Program-made: the position numbers and the translations under genes
Notes under the pieces: generated by a model
Told to the model about the DNA's origin: nothing
What the model saw: only the letters and a program-made list of their open reading frames with translations
Database searches by the model: none
Part shown: in pieces, positions 44,893-53,194 of the stretch
How the letters are laid out: each line of letters opens with the position of its first letter
How positions within the stretch are numbered: the stretch's first letter is position 1
From: Burkholderiaceae bacterium
GTDB lineage: Bacteria > Pseudomonadota > Gammaproteobacteria > Burkholderiales > Burkholderiaceae_E
Assembly (NCBI GenBank): GCA_023954135.1
Contig: JAMLIN010000004.1
Location: 108,010 to 172,009, forward strand
Direction: 5' to 3'
Length of the DNA: 64,000 bases

Positions 44893-44908
44893 TGGCACGG
44901 GGATTGCT
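44893..44908 (+). promoter_or_regulatory. Consensus-matching sigma-54 (-24/-12) promoter
   Basis: TGGCACGGGGATTGCT matches the RpoN consensus TGGCACG-N4-TTGCW at every defined position. GG is at 44894-44895 and GC at 44906-44907, ten bases apart. Transcription would start near 44919 on the plus strand. A short palindrome GAACAT-TCGG-ATGTTC lies about 35-50 bases upstream. No NtrC-type site is seen within about 150 bases upstream, so the activator is unknown. Confidence 0.75.
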
Positions 44909-44918
44909 TATAACGGAT

Positions 44919-45039
44919 CGTACGCGGATGAGAACCCTCCGCGATCGATTATCGACGGCCAGCCGGAATTTCGCGACCGGCAGCCGCGGCAGATCACTCC
45001 TAGCATCAGTCCTTGCGCCGCCTTCGGGCGGCTTTTTTT
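44919..45039 (+). ncRNA. Predicted sigma-54-dependent small RNA or attenuated leader
   Basis: The stretch from the predicted sigma-54 start to an intrinsic terminator is about 121 bases with no credible ORF. It can form GCGGA/TCCGC near the 5' end (around 44924-44942) and GCCGG/CCGGC in the middle, then the terminator stem. It could be a free-standing nitrogen- or carbon-responsive sRNA (compare NrsZ and CrcZ in Pseudomonas, both RpoN dependent). Alternatively it is the first part of a 344-base leader of the amidohydrolase-sox genes, with conditional termination. No known riboswitch consensus was recognised. Confidence 0.5.
45017..45039 (+). terminator. Intrinsic terminator in the leader of the amidohydrolase gene
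   Basis: GCCGCC-TTCG-GGCGGC (45017-45032) followed by seven T residues (45033-45039) is a textbook rho-independent terminator with a stable UUCG tetraloop. It points away from the minus-strand DUF2237 gene, so it can only end a plus-strand transcript from the sigma-54 promoter. The next 220 bases up to 45262 contain a second stem (CCCAAG/CTTGGG, around 45054-45079) and no gene. Confidence 0.85.
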
Positions 45040-45262
45040 CGTCGCCGGGCCGTCCCAAGACGAAAAGCGCCCCCTTGGGAGCAGCGAGTCCGATTCCTAC
45101 CTCCGCAGCGTCGCAAACAGACGAGTCGCGGGTCGGGCAGGCGATATTCTGGTCGCCGAAGGGATTGCCGATCACCTCGCATGCGTTCGGAACGCTCGCG
45201 AAGGCTCGCCTGACGGCGATACCGGGTGTGAAGCGCAAAGCCGGGCGAAAGATGAGGAAGCC

Positions 45263-46921
45263 ATGAATCACGTAACCGTCTACAAGGCACGCAAGGTCAT
45301 CACGATGGATCCCGGCAGGCCGTATGCAGAGGCCGTGGCTGTCATGGACGGCCGCATCCTCTCGACAGGCACGATCTCGTCGATGCAGCCCTGGCTGGAG
45401 CGCTATCCCCACACGATCGACGACACCTTCAGGAACCACGTGATCATGCCGGGGCTGATCGACCCGCACACGCATTTCCTGCATTCGGCGGGATTCATGG
45501 CGCTGCACTACATCGGCCCGATCGAATCGCCCGGCCCCGACGGCATCAACCCGCCTCTCGTGACGCGCCAGGCGATCATCGACAAGCTGAGATCGATCGA
45601 CGCATCCGAGGCCGACCCGACGAGCCCGATGCTGATCTGGGGGCTGGATCCCGCCGCACAGGGCGGACACCTCCACCGTGACGAGCTCGACACGGTCTCG
45701 AAGGTCCGGCCGATATTCGTGATCTCCTATGCGCCGCACTTCGCCTATCTGAACAGCCCCGCGCTCGAGTACAGCAAGGTATCGGAGCAGACGGACGTCC
45801 ACGGTGTGCGTCGCTATCCCGACGGCCGCCTGAACGGCCAGTTCGTCGAGCTGGAGGCCAATCGACTGGCTCTGGGCAGCATGCGCTCCGTGATCTCGAG
45901 TCTCGGCGGCACCGCGGGGATCCGCCGCATGGGCAAGGTGGCGCAGGCCGCCGGCATCACCACGACCGCCGAGATGATCTTCGGCAAGACGGGTTTCGAC
46001 CTCGAGTGGGACCTGCACGCCCAGGTCGTCAACGACGACGGTTTTCCCCTGCGCATGGGACTGGTATCGCTGGAGTTCTCGCTGCACGGCAGGCACGGCG
46101 CCGCAGCGGCGGATTTCCTGGAAGACGCGATGGCGCGCAATACCGACAAGCTGTTCCTTCATGGCGTGAAGTTCCTGTCCGATGGATCCTATCCGGCGAT
46201 GTCTTCCCGGGTGACGTTCCCGGGCTACCTCGACGGGACGAACGGCATCCGCAACGACGTGCCCTGGGAAGAGCTTCATGAGCGGATGCTGCCCTTCTGG
46301 AAGAAGGGCATCCAGATCCACTGCCATGCCAATGGCGACGAGGCGATCGACGCCTCGCTCGATGCCCTGGACAGGCTGCAGCGCCTGCATCCGAGCTTCG
46401 ACCATCGCTTCACGATCGAGCACTACTGCATCAGCCGACCGGACCAGGCGCGACGGTTGAAGGCGCTCGGCGGGGTGGCGAGCGTCAACAACTATTTCGT
46501 CCACTATCGAAGCCAGCTGCATTCACGCGAGGGCTTCGGTCCGGACCGATCGGAAGCGGTGGCGCGGCTGGGATCACTCGAGCGCGAAGGCGTGGTCTTC
46601 GCCCTGCACTCCGACTATTCCCTCGTGCTCGTGCCACTGCATCCGCTGACCGCCGCATGGGCGGCGGTCAATCGCGTCGCTCTCGACGGCACGACGGTCC
46701 AGGCACCGAGCGAGCGGATCGGTGTGGAGCGCGCGATGCGCGCCATCACCATCGACGCGGCCTACGTCCTGGGTCTGGACGGCAAGCTGGGCAGCATCGA
46801 GACCGGCAAGCTGGCCGATTTCGCGATTCTCGAACAGGACCCGTTCGAGATCGATCCGATGGCGATCAAGGACATCCCGATCTGGGGAACCGTGCTCGGC
46901 GGGCGTCTGCAGCCGGCATGA
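45263..46921 (+). CDS. Amidohydrolase family 3 protein (YtcJ-like)
   Basis: A 552-residue metal-dependent hydrolase. The N-terminal beta-sandwich leads to the first metal motif VIMPGLIDPHTHFLHSAGF (HxH). Later metal ligands are likely in IQIHCHANGDEAIDASLDAL, FTIEHYCISRPDQARRLKAL and VVFALHSDYSLV, and the composite domain ends KLGSIETGKLADFAILEQDP. YtcJ-type members hydrolyse amides or formamides of widely varied structure. The start follows GAGGAAG. It opens a plus-strand run with the COG0523 and sox genes, so its product may feed sarcosine metabolism; that is inference. Confidence 0.9.
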   Translation: MNHVTVYKARKVITMDPGRPYAEAVAVMDGRILSTGTISSMQPWLERYPHTIDDTFRNHVIMPGLIDPHTHFLHSAGFMALHYIGPIESPGPDGINPPLVTRQAIIDKLRSIDASEADPTSPMLIWGLDPAAQGGHLHRDELDTVSKVRPIFVISYAPHFAYLNSPALEYSKVSEQTDVHGVRRYPDGRLNGQFVELEANRLALGSMRSVISSLGGTAGIRRMGKVAQAAGITTTAEMIFGKTGFDLEWDLHAQVVNDDGFPLRMGLVSLEFSLHGRHGAAAADFLEDAMARNTDKLFLHGVKFLSDGSYPAMSSRVTFPGYLDGTNGIRNDVPWEELHERMLPFWKKGIQIHCHANGDEAIDASLDALDRLQRLHPSFDHRFTIEHYCISRPDQARRLKALGGVASVNNYFVHYRSQLHSREGFGPDRSEAVARLGSLEREGVVFALHSDYSLVLVPLHPLTAAWAAVNRVALDGTTVQAPSERIGVERAMRAITIDAAYVLGLDGKLGSIETGKLADFAILEQDPFEIDPMAIKDIPIWGTVLGGRLQPA

Positions 46922-46967
46922 GGACACATGAACCGGTGAGGACCGCCCCGGTGATCGAAGGAGCGCC

Positions 46968-48005
46968 ATGAAGAGAGCGAACACGAACCCGCCCGGACTC
47001 GACAGCGGATTCGCAATGCTCGCCGGCCTGATGGAAGCCGCGCAGATCATTCCCGAGAGGCTGCGGGCGGCGGACGATTCGCTGCCGCTGACGATCCTCT
47101 CCGGGTTTCTCGGCTCCGGCAAGACGACCCTCGTCAATCGCCTGCTGGCGGCGCCGGGCGGGCTCCGGCTGGCCGTCCTCGTCAACGATTTCGGCAGCCT
47201 CGACATCGACGCGAGCCTGATACGTTCCCGCGACGCCGACAAGATCAGCCTCGCCAATGGCTGCGCCTGCTGCACCGTCGCCGGCGACCTGACGCAGGCC
47301 CTGGTGGATCTCGCTCAGGCGCCCGAGCCGCCGGACGCCATCCTTCTGGAAGCCAGTGGAATCGCCGATCCGCGCGGCATCGCGCAGATCGCCCTGGCCA
47401 ATCCGGCCATGCGTCTCGATGGCGTGGTGACGGTGATCGACGCCGAGAGCATCCGCGAGCAGTGCGCCAGTGCCGGGATCGCGTCGCTCCTGCGGTCACA
47501 GATCGCCGCCGCGGACATTCTCATACTCAACAAGATGGACCTCGTCGAAGACGACGCACAGGGCGTGCGGGCCGCGGTTCGCGGGATGGCGGACGGCCGC
47601 CCGATCATCGAGACGGCGCAATCGGACGTGCCGGCGGCCGTCGTCTTCGGCCTGGCCGGGGCTGCCAACTTCGACGGCGACGAAATGAGGGACCACCACC
47701 ATGCGCACGCGTTCGAGAGCTGGAACCTGACCTGGGAGACTCCGCTGCCGGGTGCCGGGTTCCGGGCCGCGCTGTCCGCTCTTCCTGCGAGTGTCCTGCG
47801 CGCGAAGGGGATCCTCAGGCTCGATGACGAAGCGCATCCGACGGTCTTCCAGCGGGCGGGACGCCGGTGGTCCTTTCATCGCGCGGACGACGGCATCGGG
47901 GAAACCGGCACTTCCCGACTGGTCGTCATCGGACTGGCGGCCGATGCCGGCACGATCGAGCCGCATATCGAAGCGCTCCGCTCCCGGGCGGGACCGCGGC
48001 CGTGA
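46968..48005 (+). CDS. COG0523 (CobW/P47K) GTPase metallochaperone
   Basis: A 345-residue G3E GTPase. Walker A is LSGFLGSGKTTLVNRLL. The metal-binding CxCC motif is ISLANGCACCTVAGDLTQAL, the G3-like region EASGIADPRG and the base-specificity motif ILNKMDLVED. A histidine-rich stretch (DHHHAHAFES) separates it from the C-terminal CobW_C domain (AKGILRLDDEAHPTVFQRAG). Such proteins insert zinc, cobalt or iron into partner enzymes. It starts with AAGGAG upstream and directly precedes soxB, so the zinc-binding SoxD subunit or the neighbouring amidohydrolase is a plausible client. Confidence 0.88.
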   Translation: MKRANTNPPGLDSGFAMLAGLMEAAQIIPERLRAADDSLPLTILSGFLGSGKTTLVNRLLAAPGGLRLAVLVNDFGSLDIDASLIRSRDADKISLANGCACCTVAGDLTQALVDLAQAPEPPDAILLEASGIADPRGIAQIALANPAMRLDGVVTVIDAESIREQCASAGIASLLRSQIAAADILILNKMDLVEDDAQGVRAAVRGMADGRPIIETAQSDVPAAVVFGLAGAANFDGDEMRDHHHAHAFESWNLTWETPLPGAGFRAALSALPASVLRAKGILRLDDEAHPTVFQRAGRRWSFHRADDGIGETGTSRLVVIGLAADAGTIEPHIEALRSRAGPRP

Positions 48006-48029
48006 GCAACACCATCTTCGGGGGAGCGC

Positions 48030-49280
48030 GTGCGTTATTCGGCATTGGCAATCTTGAAGCAGGCCTTGCGCGGCCATACCGGATGGCCCCGGCAATGGCG
48101 CTCGCCGGAGCCGAAATCGTCCTATGACGTGGTGATCGTCGGAGCCGGCGGACATGGCCTCGGAACCGCCTACTATCTCGCCAGGGAGCACGGCATCACC
48201 AACGTCGCGGTCATCGACAAGGGCTGGCTCGGCGGCGGCAATACCGGGCGCAACACGACGATCATCCGCTCCAACTATCTGTACGACGAAAGCTCGCGAC
48301 TCTACGACCACGCGCTCGATCTGTGGGAAGGACTGAGCCAGGAGCTCAACTACAACGTCATGTACTCGAAGCGCGGCGTGATGATGCTGGCGCACAGCGT
48401 GCACGATGTGCAGAGCTTCCAGCGCCATATTCATGCCAACCGCCTCAATGGCGTCGACAATCAATGGCTGTCTCCCCGGGAGGCCAGGGCGTTCTGCCCC
48501 CCCTTGAGCATCTCGCCGGATGCGCGCTATCCGGTTCTGGGCGCCGCGCTGCAGAAGCGCGCCGGGACCGCCCGTCACGATGCAGTCGCCTGGGGATATG
48601 CGCGCGCTGCGGCTCGGCTGGGCGTGGACATCATCCAGAACTGCCCGGTCACGGCGATCCGGCGCGACCGCAGCGGAGCGGTCGCGGGCGTGGAGACCGC
48701 CAGGGGCTTCATCAGGGCAGGGAAGGTCGCCGTGTCGGCCGCGGGCCACACCAGCGTCATCATGGAAACTGCCGGTGTTCGCCTGCCGCTCGAGAGCTTT
48801 CCCCTGCAGGCCCTGGTTTCCGAACCGGTCAAGCCGGTCTTTCCGTGCGTCGTGATGTCGAACACGGTGCATGCCTACATCAGCCAGTCCGACAAGGGCG
48901 AGCTCGTCATCGGCTCCGGAACCGACCAGTACACGAGCTATTCGCAGCGCGGCGGGCTGCCCCTGATCGAGCACACGATCGCGGCGATCTGCGAGATCTT
49001 CCCGATCTTCACCCGCATGCGCATGCTGCGCAAATGGGGGGGCATCGTCGATGTCACACCCGATCGTTCCGCGATCATCGGCAAGACACCGGTGGCAGGC
49101 CTCTACGTCAACTGCGGCTGGGGCACCGGCGGCTTCAAGGCGACGCCGGGCGCTGCCCATACCCTGGCCTGGACGGTCGCGAAGAACGAGCCTCATCCGA
49201 TCAACGCACCCTTCACCCTCGAGAGATTCATCACCGGCCGGCTGATCGACGAGGCCGCCGCGGCGGCGGTCGCTCACTGA
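48030..49280 (+). CDS. soxB: Sarcosine oxidase beta subunit
   Basis: A 416-residue flavoprotein subunit of heterotetrameric sarcosine oxidase, which oxidatively demethylates sarcosine. The FAD dinucleotide fold is [20 protein letters not shown]. The beta-subunit signature [20 protein letters not shown] contains the region near the covalent FMN site. [20 protein letters not shown] and [20 protein letters not shown] are also diagnostic. It starts at GTG 48030 after GGGGAG. The first of soxBDAG. Confidence 0.95.
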   Translation: MRYSALAILKQALRGHTGWPRQWRSPEPKSSYDVVIVGAGGHGLGTAYYLAREHGITNVAVIDKGWLGGGNTGRNTTIIRSNYLYDESSRLYDHALDLWEGLSQELNYNVMYSKRGVMMLAHSVHDVQSFQRHIHANRLNGVDNQWLSPREARAFCPPLSISPDARYPVLGAALQKRAGTARHDAVAWGYARAAARLGVDIIQNCPVTAIRRDRSGAVAGVETARGFIRAGKVAVSAAGHTSVIMETAGVRLPLESFPLQALVSEPVKPVFPCVVMSNTVHAYISQSDKGELVIGSGTDQYTSYSQRGGLPLIEHTIAAICEIFPIFTRMRMLRKWGGIVDVTPDRSAIIGKTPVAGLYVNCGWGTGGFKATPGAAHTLAWTVAKNEPHPINAPFTLERFITGRLIDEAAAAAVAH

Positions 49281-49294
49281 GGTGTCCCACCGCC

Positions 49295-49597
49295 ATGCTT
49301 CTGATCCACTGCCCCTACTGCGATGAAACCCTGCCCGAGCCGGAGTTCGCCTACGCCGGCGAAGCGCATGTCCGCAGGCCCGGGAATCCCGACGCCGCGA
49401 GCGACGAGGAATGGGCCGGGTTCCTGTTCATCCGCAGCAATCGCCGCGGTCCGCATCGCGAGCGCTGGCGACATGTCCACGGCTGCGGCCGGTTCTTCAA
49501 CGCGGTGCGCGACACGGTGAACGATCGGTTCCTGGCCACCTACAGGACGGACGAGGCGCCTCCCGATGTGCCGGAACCGATGCAGGCGGCGAGATGA
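49295..49597 (+). CDS. soxD: Sarcosine oxidase delta subunit
   Basis: A 100-residue zinc-binding subunit. MLLIHCPYCDETLPEPEFAY places Cys6 and Cys9, and HVHGCGRFFNAVRDTVNDRF places His60 and Cys64, the four positions that bind zinc in characterised heterotetrameric sarcosine oxidase. It lies 14 bases after soxB and overlaps soxA as ATGA. The adjacent COG0523 GTPase may supply its metal. Confidence 0.95.
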   Translation: MLLIHCPYCDETLPEPEFAYAGEAHVRRPGNPDAASDEEWAGFLFIRSNRRGPHRERWRHVHGCGRFFNAVRDTVNDRFLATYRTDEAPPDVPEPMQAAR

Positions 49598-52587
49598 CGG
49601 GGTTTCGCGTTCCTGGAAGGGGCCGGATCGACCATGACCGTCCGGTGATGTTCACCTTCGATGGCAGGCTCATCGAGGGACGCGCGGGCGACACGATCGC
49701 ATCGGCCCTGCTCGCGAACGGCATCCATCTGATGGGCCGCTCGTTCAAGTACCACCGGCCGCGAGGCGCAGTTGCCGCCGGATCGGAGGAACCGAACGCG
49801 CTCGTGGGGGTTCGCCACGGTGCGGGACGGTTCACGCCCAACACACGCGCGACGGTGCAGGAGATATGGGAAGGGCTGAAAGCCACCAGCCAGAACCGGT
49901 ATCCGAGCCTGCGATTCGATATCGGCGCGATCAACGACCGGCTTCACGCGCTTCTCCCGGCCGGCTTCTACTACAAGACCTTCATGTGGCCCAGGAGCTT
50001 CTGGGATGGGGTCTACGAGCCCTTCATCCGGGCGGCGGCAGGACTGGGCGTGTCGCCGACCGAGGAAGATCCCGACAGCTACGCGTCACGCTTCCTGCAC
50101 GTCGATGTTCTGGTCGTGGGCGCCGGTCCGGCCGGCCTGGCCGCGGCGCTCGGGGCCGCCCGCTGCGGCCTGCGCGTCACGCTCGTCGACGAAAGCGCCG
50201 AAGCGGGCGGAGCCCTGCTCGACGAGCCGCAGGCCCTGATCGACGGCATCCCGGCCTGGACCTGGCTTGCCGCGAGCCTGGCGGAGCTGAAGTCGTTCGG
50301 GGTGCGGCTCCTGACGCGCACCACCGCCATCGGCTACTACCACCAGAACATGGTCGGGCTCTGCCAGAGGCTGACCGACCACCTCGGATCGCCTCCGGCG
50401 GGAATGCCGCGGGAAAGGCTCTGGCGGGTCCGCGCGGCACAGGTTGTCCTTGCCCAGGGCGCGCTCGAAAAGCCCCTGGTCTTCGATGGCAACGATCGGC
50501 CGGGAGTGATGCTGGCCGGCTCCGCCCAGACCTACCTGAACCGCTATGGCGTCCGGATCGGCGATCGCGCCGTCGTGGTCACCAGCCACGACAGCGCGTG
50601 GCACGCCGCCTTCGATCTCGCCGACGCCGGCTCGAGGATAGAAGCCATCGTCGACATCCGAGCCGACTCGCCGCAAGCCTTGCGCGATGCGGCCGGGCAA
50701 CGCGGAATCGAGGTGCTGACAGGCCATACCGTCAGCGGCACGCAAGGCCGTCGGCGCATCGAATCCGTCCGCGTCAATCCGATACGAGGCAAGAAGATCG
50801 GACCCGCCCGGCTGCTGCCCTGCGACTGCCTGTTGATGTCCGGCGGCTGGACGCCGTCGCTGCATCTGTTCTCGCACACGAAGGGGACGCTGGCGTGGGA
50901 CCACGGCATGCAGACCTTCCTTCCGGACCACAAGACCGAGGCCTGTCAGATCGCCGGGGCGGGCCGCGGCCTGTGGGGCCTGGAAGCCACCCTGAACGAC
51001 GGCGCGAGGATGGGGATCGAGGCGGCCCGCGAGCTCGGCAGGGAGGCGAAGGCGACCCGCCATGCGGTCGACGGCGATCGCGCGGGTACCGGCATCAGCC
51101 AGACGGAGCTCCCGACCGACGGGAATCCGGCACGAGCGCGTGCCTTCGTGGATTTCCAGAACGACGTGACCGCCGCGGATCTGCGGCTCGCGGTGCGCGA
51201 GGGGATGAGCTCGATCGAGCACGTCAAGCGCTACACCACCAACGGAATGGCGACGGACCAGGGCAAGACGTCCAACATCAACGCCCTGAACATCGCCGCC
51301 GACGCGCTCGGCAAGCCGCAACCGGAGGTCGGCATCACCGCCTTCCGTCCGCCCTACACCCCGACCTCGTTCGGGGCTCTTGCCGGCTACCGCCGAGGCA
51401 CCGGTTTCGAGCCGACGCGCAGGACGCCGATCGACGCCTGGGCACGAGAGCATGGCGCCGTGTTCGAACCGGTCTCCCTCTGGCGCCGTGCCCGTTTCTT
51501 CCCGAAACCGGGCGAGGACATGGAAGCCGCCGTCGCCCGTGAATGCCGCAGCACCCGGGCTGCGGTGGGAATCTTCGATGCCACGACGCTCGGCAAGATC
51601 GAGGTGGTGGGACCGGATGCGGTCGAGTTCATGAACCGCATCTACACGAATCCATGGACCAGCCTCGCCCCCGGGCGCTGCCGCTACGGACTGCTTCTCG
51701 GCGACGACGGCTACATCCGTGACGATGGCGTCATCGCCAGGCTTGCACAGGACCGCTTCCATGTGACGACGACGACCGGGGGCGCGCCACGCGTCCTGAA
51801 CATGATGGAGGACTACCTCCAGACAGAATGGGCCGACCTCGACGTCTGGCTGACGTCGACGACCGAGCAATGGGCCACCGTAGCGCTCAATGGCCCGAAC
51901 GCCCGCAACTTGTTGGCTCCCCTGGTGAACGGGCTCGACATTTCCGTCGAGGCCTTCCCGCACATGTCGGTTGCGCAATGCGCCGTCGCCGGCTTGCCGG
52001 CACGTCTGTCCCGCGTCAGCTTCACCGGCGAGCTCGGCTTCGAAGTGAACGTACCCGCCCGTCACGGTCGCGCACTCTGGGAAGCGCTCTGGGAAGCGGG
52101 CCAGCAGTACGGCATCTGCGCCTACGGCACCGAGACGATGCATGTCCTCCGGGCGGAGAAGGGTTACATCATCGTCGGCCAGGACACCGACGGCACGGTC
52201 ACGCCCCACGATGCGGGCCTCGCCTGGGCGATCGGCAAGTCCAAGCCCGATTTCGTCGGCAGGCGCGGATTGAAGCGACCGGATCTCGTTGCGGAAAACC
52301 GCAGGCAACTCGTGGGACTGCTGACCGAGGACGGCACGACGAAACTCGAGGAGGGTGCGCAGATCGTCCTCGATCCCGATCAGCCATTGCCCATGAGGAT
52401 GGTGGGGCACGTCACCTCCGCCTACCGGAGCGAGGCGACGGGACGACCCATCGCACTGGCGCTCATCGAAGGCGGACACGGGCGGATGGGCGAGACCGTC
52501 TTCATCCCGACGCCCGATGGGACGATCCGTGCAACCGTCACGGGAACCGTCTTCTACGACCCGGAAGGCGAACGGCTGAAACTCTGA
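49594..52587 (+). CDS. soxA: Sarcosine oxidase alpha subunit
   Basis: A 997-residue subunit. The N-terminal 2Fe-2S-ferredoxin-like fold lacks its cluster cysteines (VMFTFDGRLIEGRAGDTIAS, GRSFKYHRPRGAVAAGSEEP). A dinucleotide-binding domain follows (HVDVLVVGAGPAGLAAALGA). The C-terminal T-protein-like half (about 600-990) binds tetrahydrofolate and captures the methylene group (FDATTLGKIEVVGPDAVEFM, SFTGELGFEVNVPARHGRAL). Length and order are typical. Start ATG 49594 overlaps the soxD stop. Confidence 0.96.
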   Translation: MTGFRVPGRGRIDHDRPVMFTFDGRLIEGRAGDTIASALLANGIHLMGRSFKYHRPRGAVAAGSEEPNALVGVRHGAGRFTPNTRATVQEIWEGLKATSQNRYPSLRFDIGAINDRLHALLPAGFYYKTFMWPRSFWDGVYEPFIRAAAGLGVSPTEEDPDSYASRFLHVDVLVVGAGPAGLAAALGAARCGLRVTLVDESAEAGGALLDEPQALIDGIPAWTWLAASLAELKSFGVRLLTRTTAIGYYHQNMVGLCQRLTDHLGSPPAGMPRERLWRVRAAQVVLAQGALEKPLVFDGNDRPGVMLAGSAQTYLNRYGVRIGDRAVVVTSHDSAWHAAFDLADAGSRIEAIVDIRADSPQALRDAAGQRGIEVLTGHTVSGTQGRRRIESVRVNPIRGKKIGPARLLPCDCLLMSGGWTPSLHLFSHTKGTLAWDHGMQTFLPDHKTEACQIAGAGRGLWGLEATLNDGARMGIEAARELGREAKATRHAVDGDRAGTGISQTELPTDGNPARARAFVDFQNDVTAADLRLAVREGMSSIEHVKRYTTNGMATDQGKTSNINALNIAADALGKPQPEVGITAFRPPYTPTSFGALAGYRRGTGFEPTRRTPIDAWAREHGAVFEPVSLWRRARFFPKPGEDMEAAVARECRSTRAAVGIFDATTLGKIEVVGPDAVEFMNRIYTNPWTSLAPGRCRYGLLLGDDGYIRDDGVIARLAQDRFHVTTTTGGAPRVLNMMEDYLQTEWADLDVWLTSTTEQWATVALNGPNARNLLAPLVNGLDISVEAFPHMSVAQCAVAGLPARLSRVSFTGELGFEVNVPARHGRALWEALWEAGQQYGICAYGTETMHVLRAEKGYIIVGQDTDGTVTPHDAGLAWAIGKSKPDFVGRRGLKRPDLVAENRRQLVGLLTEDGTTKLEEGAQIVLDPDQPLPMRMVGHVTSAYRSEATGRPIALALIEGGHGRMGETVFIPTPDGTIRATVTGTVFYDPEGERLKL

Positions 52588-52602
52588 TCCATCGACCATC
52601 CG

Positions 52603-53154
52603 ATGACGACCCTCGACATCACCCCGGAACCGCGCACGGTCGCGATGAGCGCCGCTGCCACCGTCTCGCTGCTCGCACCCGCGGGGCGGCTTTCGCTGCG
52701 CGCGAGACAGACGGCGCTGGCCGCCCTCTCAGACGCCATCGGCTTCGAGCTGCCACGCAGGATCGGCCGGCGCTCCGGCGACGGCGACGCCGAGGCGCTC
52801 AATCTCGGTCCCGACGAATGGCTCATCTCGACACATGAGCTCGTCGTCCCGCGGCTGATCGCCAGCTGCGCCCGTGTCTACCCAAAGTGGCCGCACAGCA
52901 TGACCGACATCTCGGATCGCGAGATATCGCTTCGCATCGAAGGCCCGATGGCGTCCGAGCTGCTCGCCCTGGGCTGCCCGCGCGACATCGACCGGATCGA
53001 GACCGGACAGGGCCGGCGGACCGTGATCGACGGCGTGGCGGTCGTGCTGTGGCGCGACGGGGACGAGAACTTCCGGCTCGACGTCTGGCGCTCGTTCGCG
53101 CCGCACCTGATCGCGCTGCTCGAGAACGGGTGCGCCGAGCTGGCGCTGGAATGA
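52603..53154 (+). CDS. soxG: Sarcosine oxidase gamma subunit
   Basis: A 183-residue subunit related to the glycine-cleavage T-protein fold. LNLGPDEWLIST, TDISDREISLRIEGPMASEL and GCPRDIDRIETGQGRRTVID match the family, as does the position just after soxA (15-base gap). It completes the BDAG tetramer. Sequence conservation in this subunit is low, so the call leans partly on context. Confidence 0.92.
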   Translation: MTTLDITPEPRTVAMSAAATVSLLAPAGRLSLRARQTALAALSDAIGFELPRRIGRRSGDGDAEALNLGPDEWLISTHELVVPRLIASCARVYPKWPHSMTDISDREISLRIEGPMASELLALGCPRDIDRIETGQGRRTVIDGVAVVLWRDGDENFRLDVWRSFAPHLIALLENGCAELALE

Positions 53155-53194
53155 AGCGCCGGATACGATGGCCCCGGATGTTCAGTCGGGCCGA

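Noticed and set aside
44919..45039. Glycine, glutamine, THF or guanidine riboswitch in the leader of the amidohydrolase gene
   Set aside because: None of the conserved sequence blocks of these classes was recognised. The region is kept as an unclassified RNA.
49594..49900. Active 2Fe-2S ferredoxin domain at the N-terminus of sarcosine oxidase alpha
   Set aside because: The fold is recognisable but the cluster-binding cysteines are absent, as is normal for this subunit.
50086..52599. An 837-codon minus-strand frame opposite soxA
   Set aside because: Shadow of soxA; low-complexity translation and no ribosome binding site. The plus-strand frame has all family motifs.
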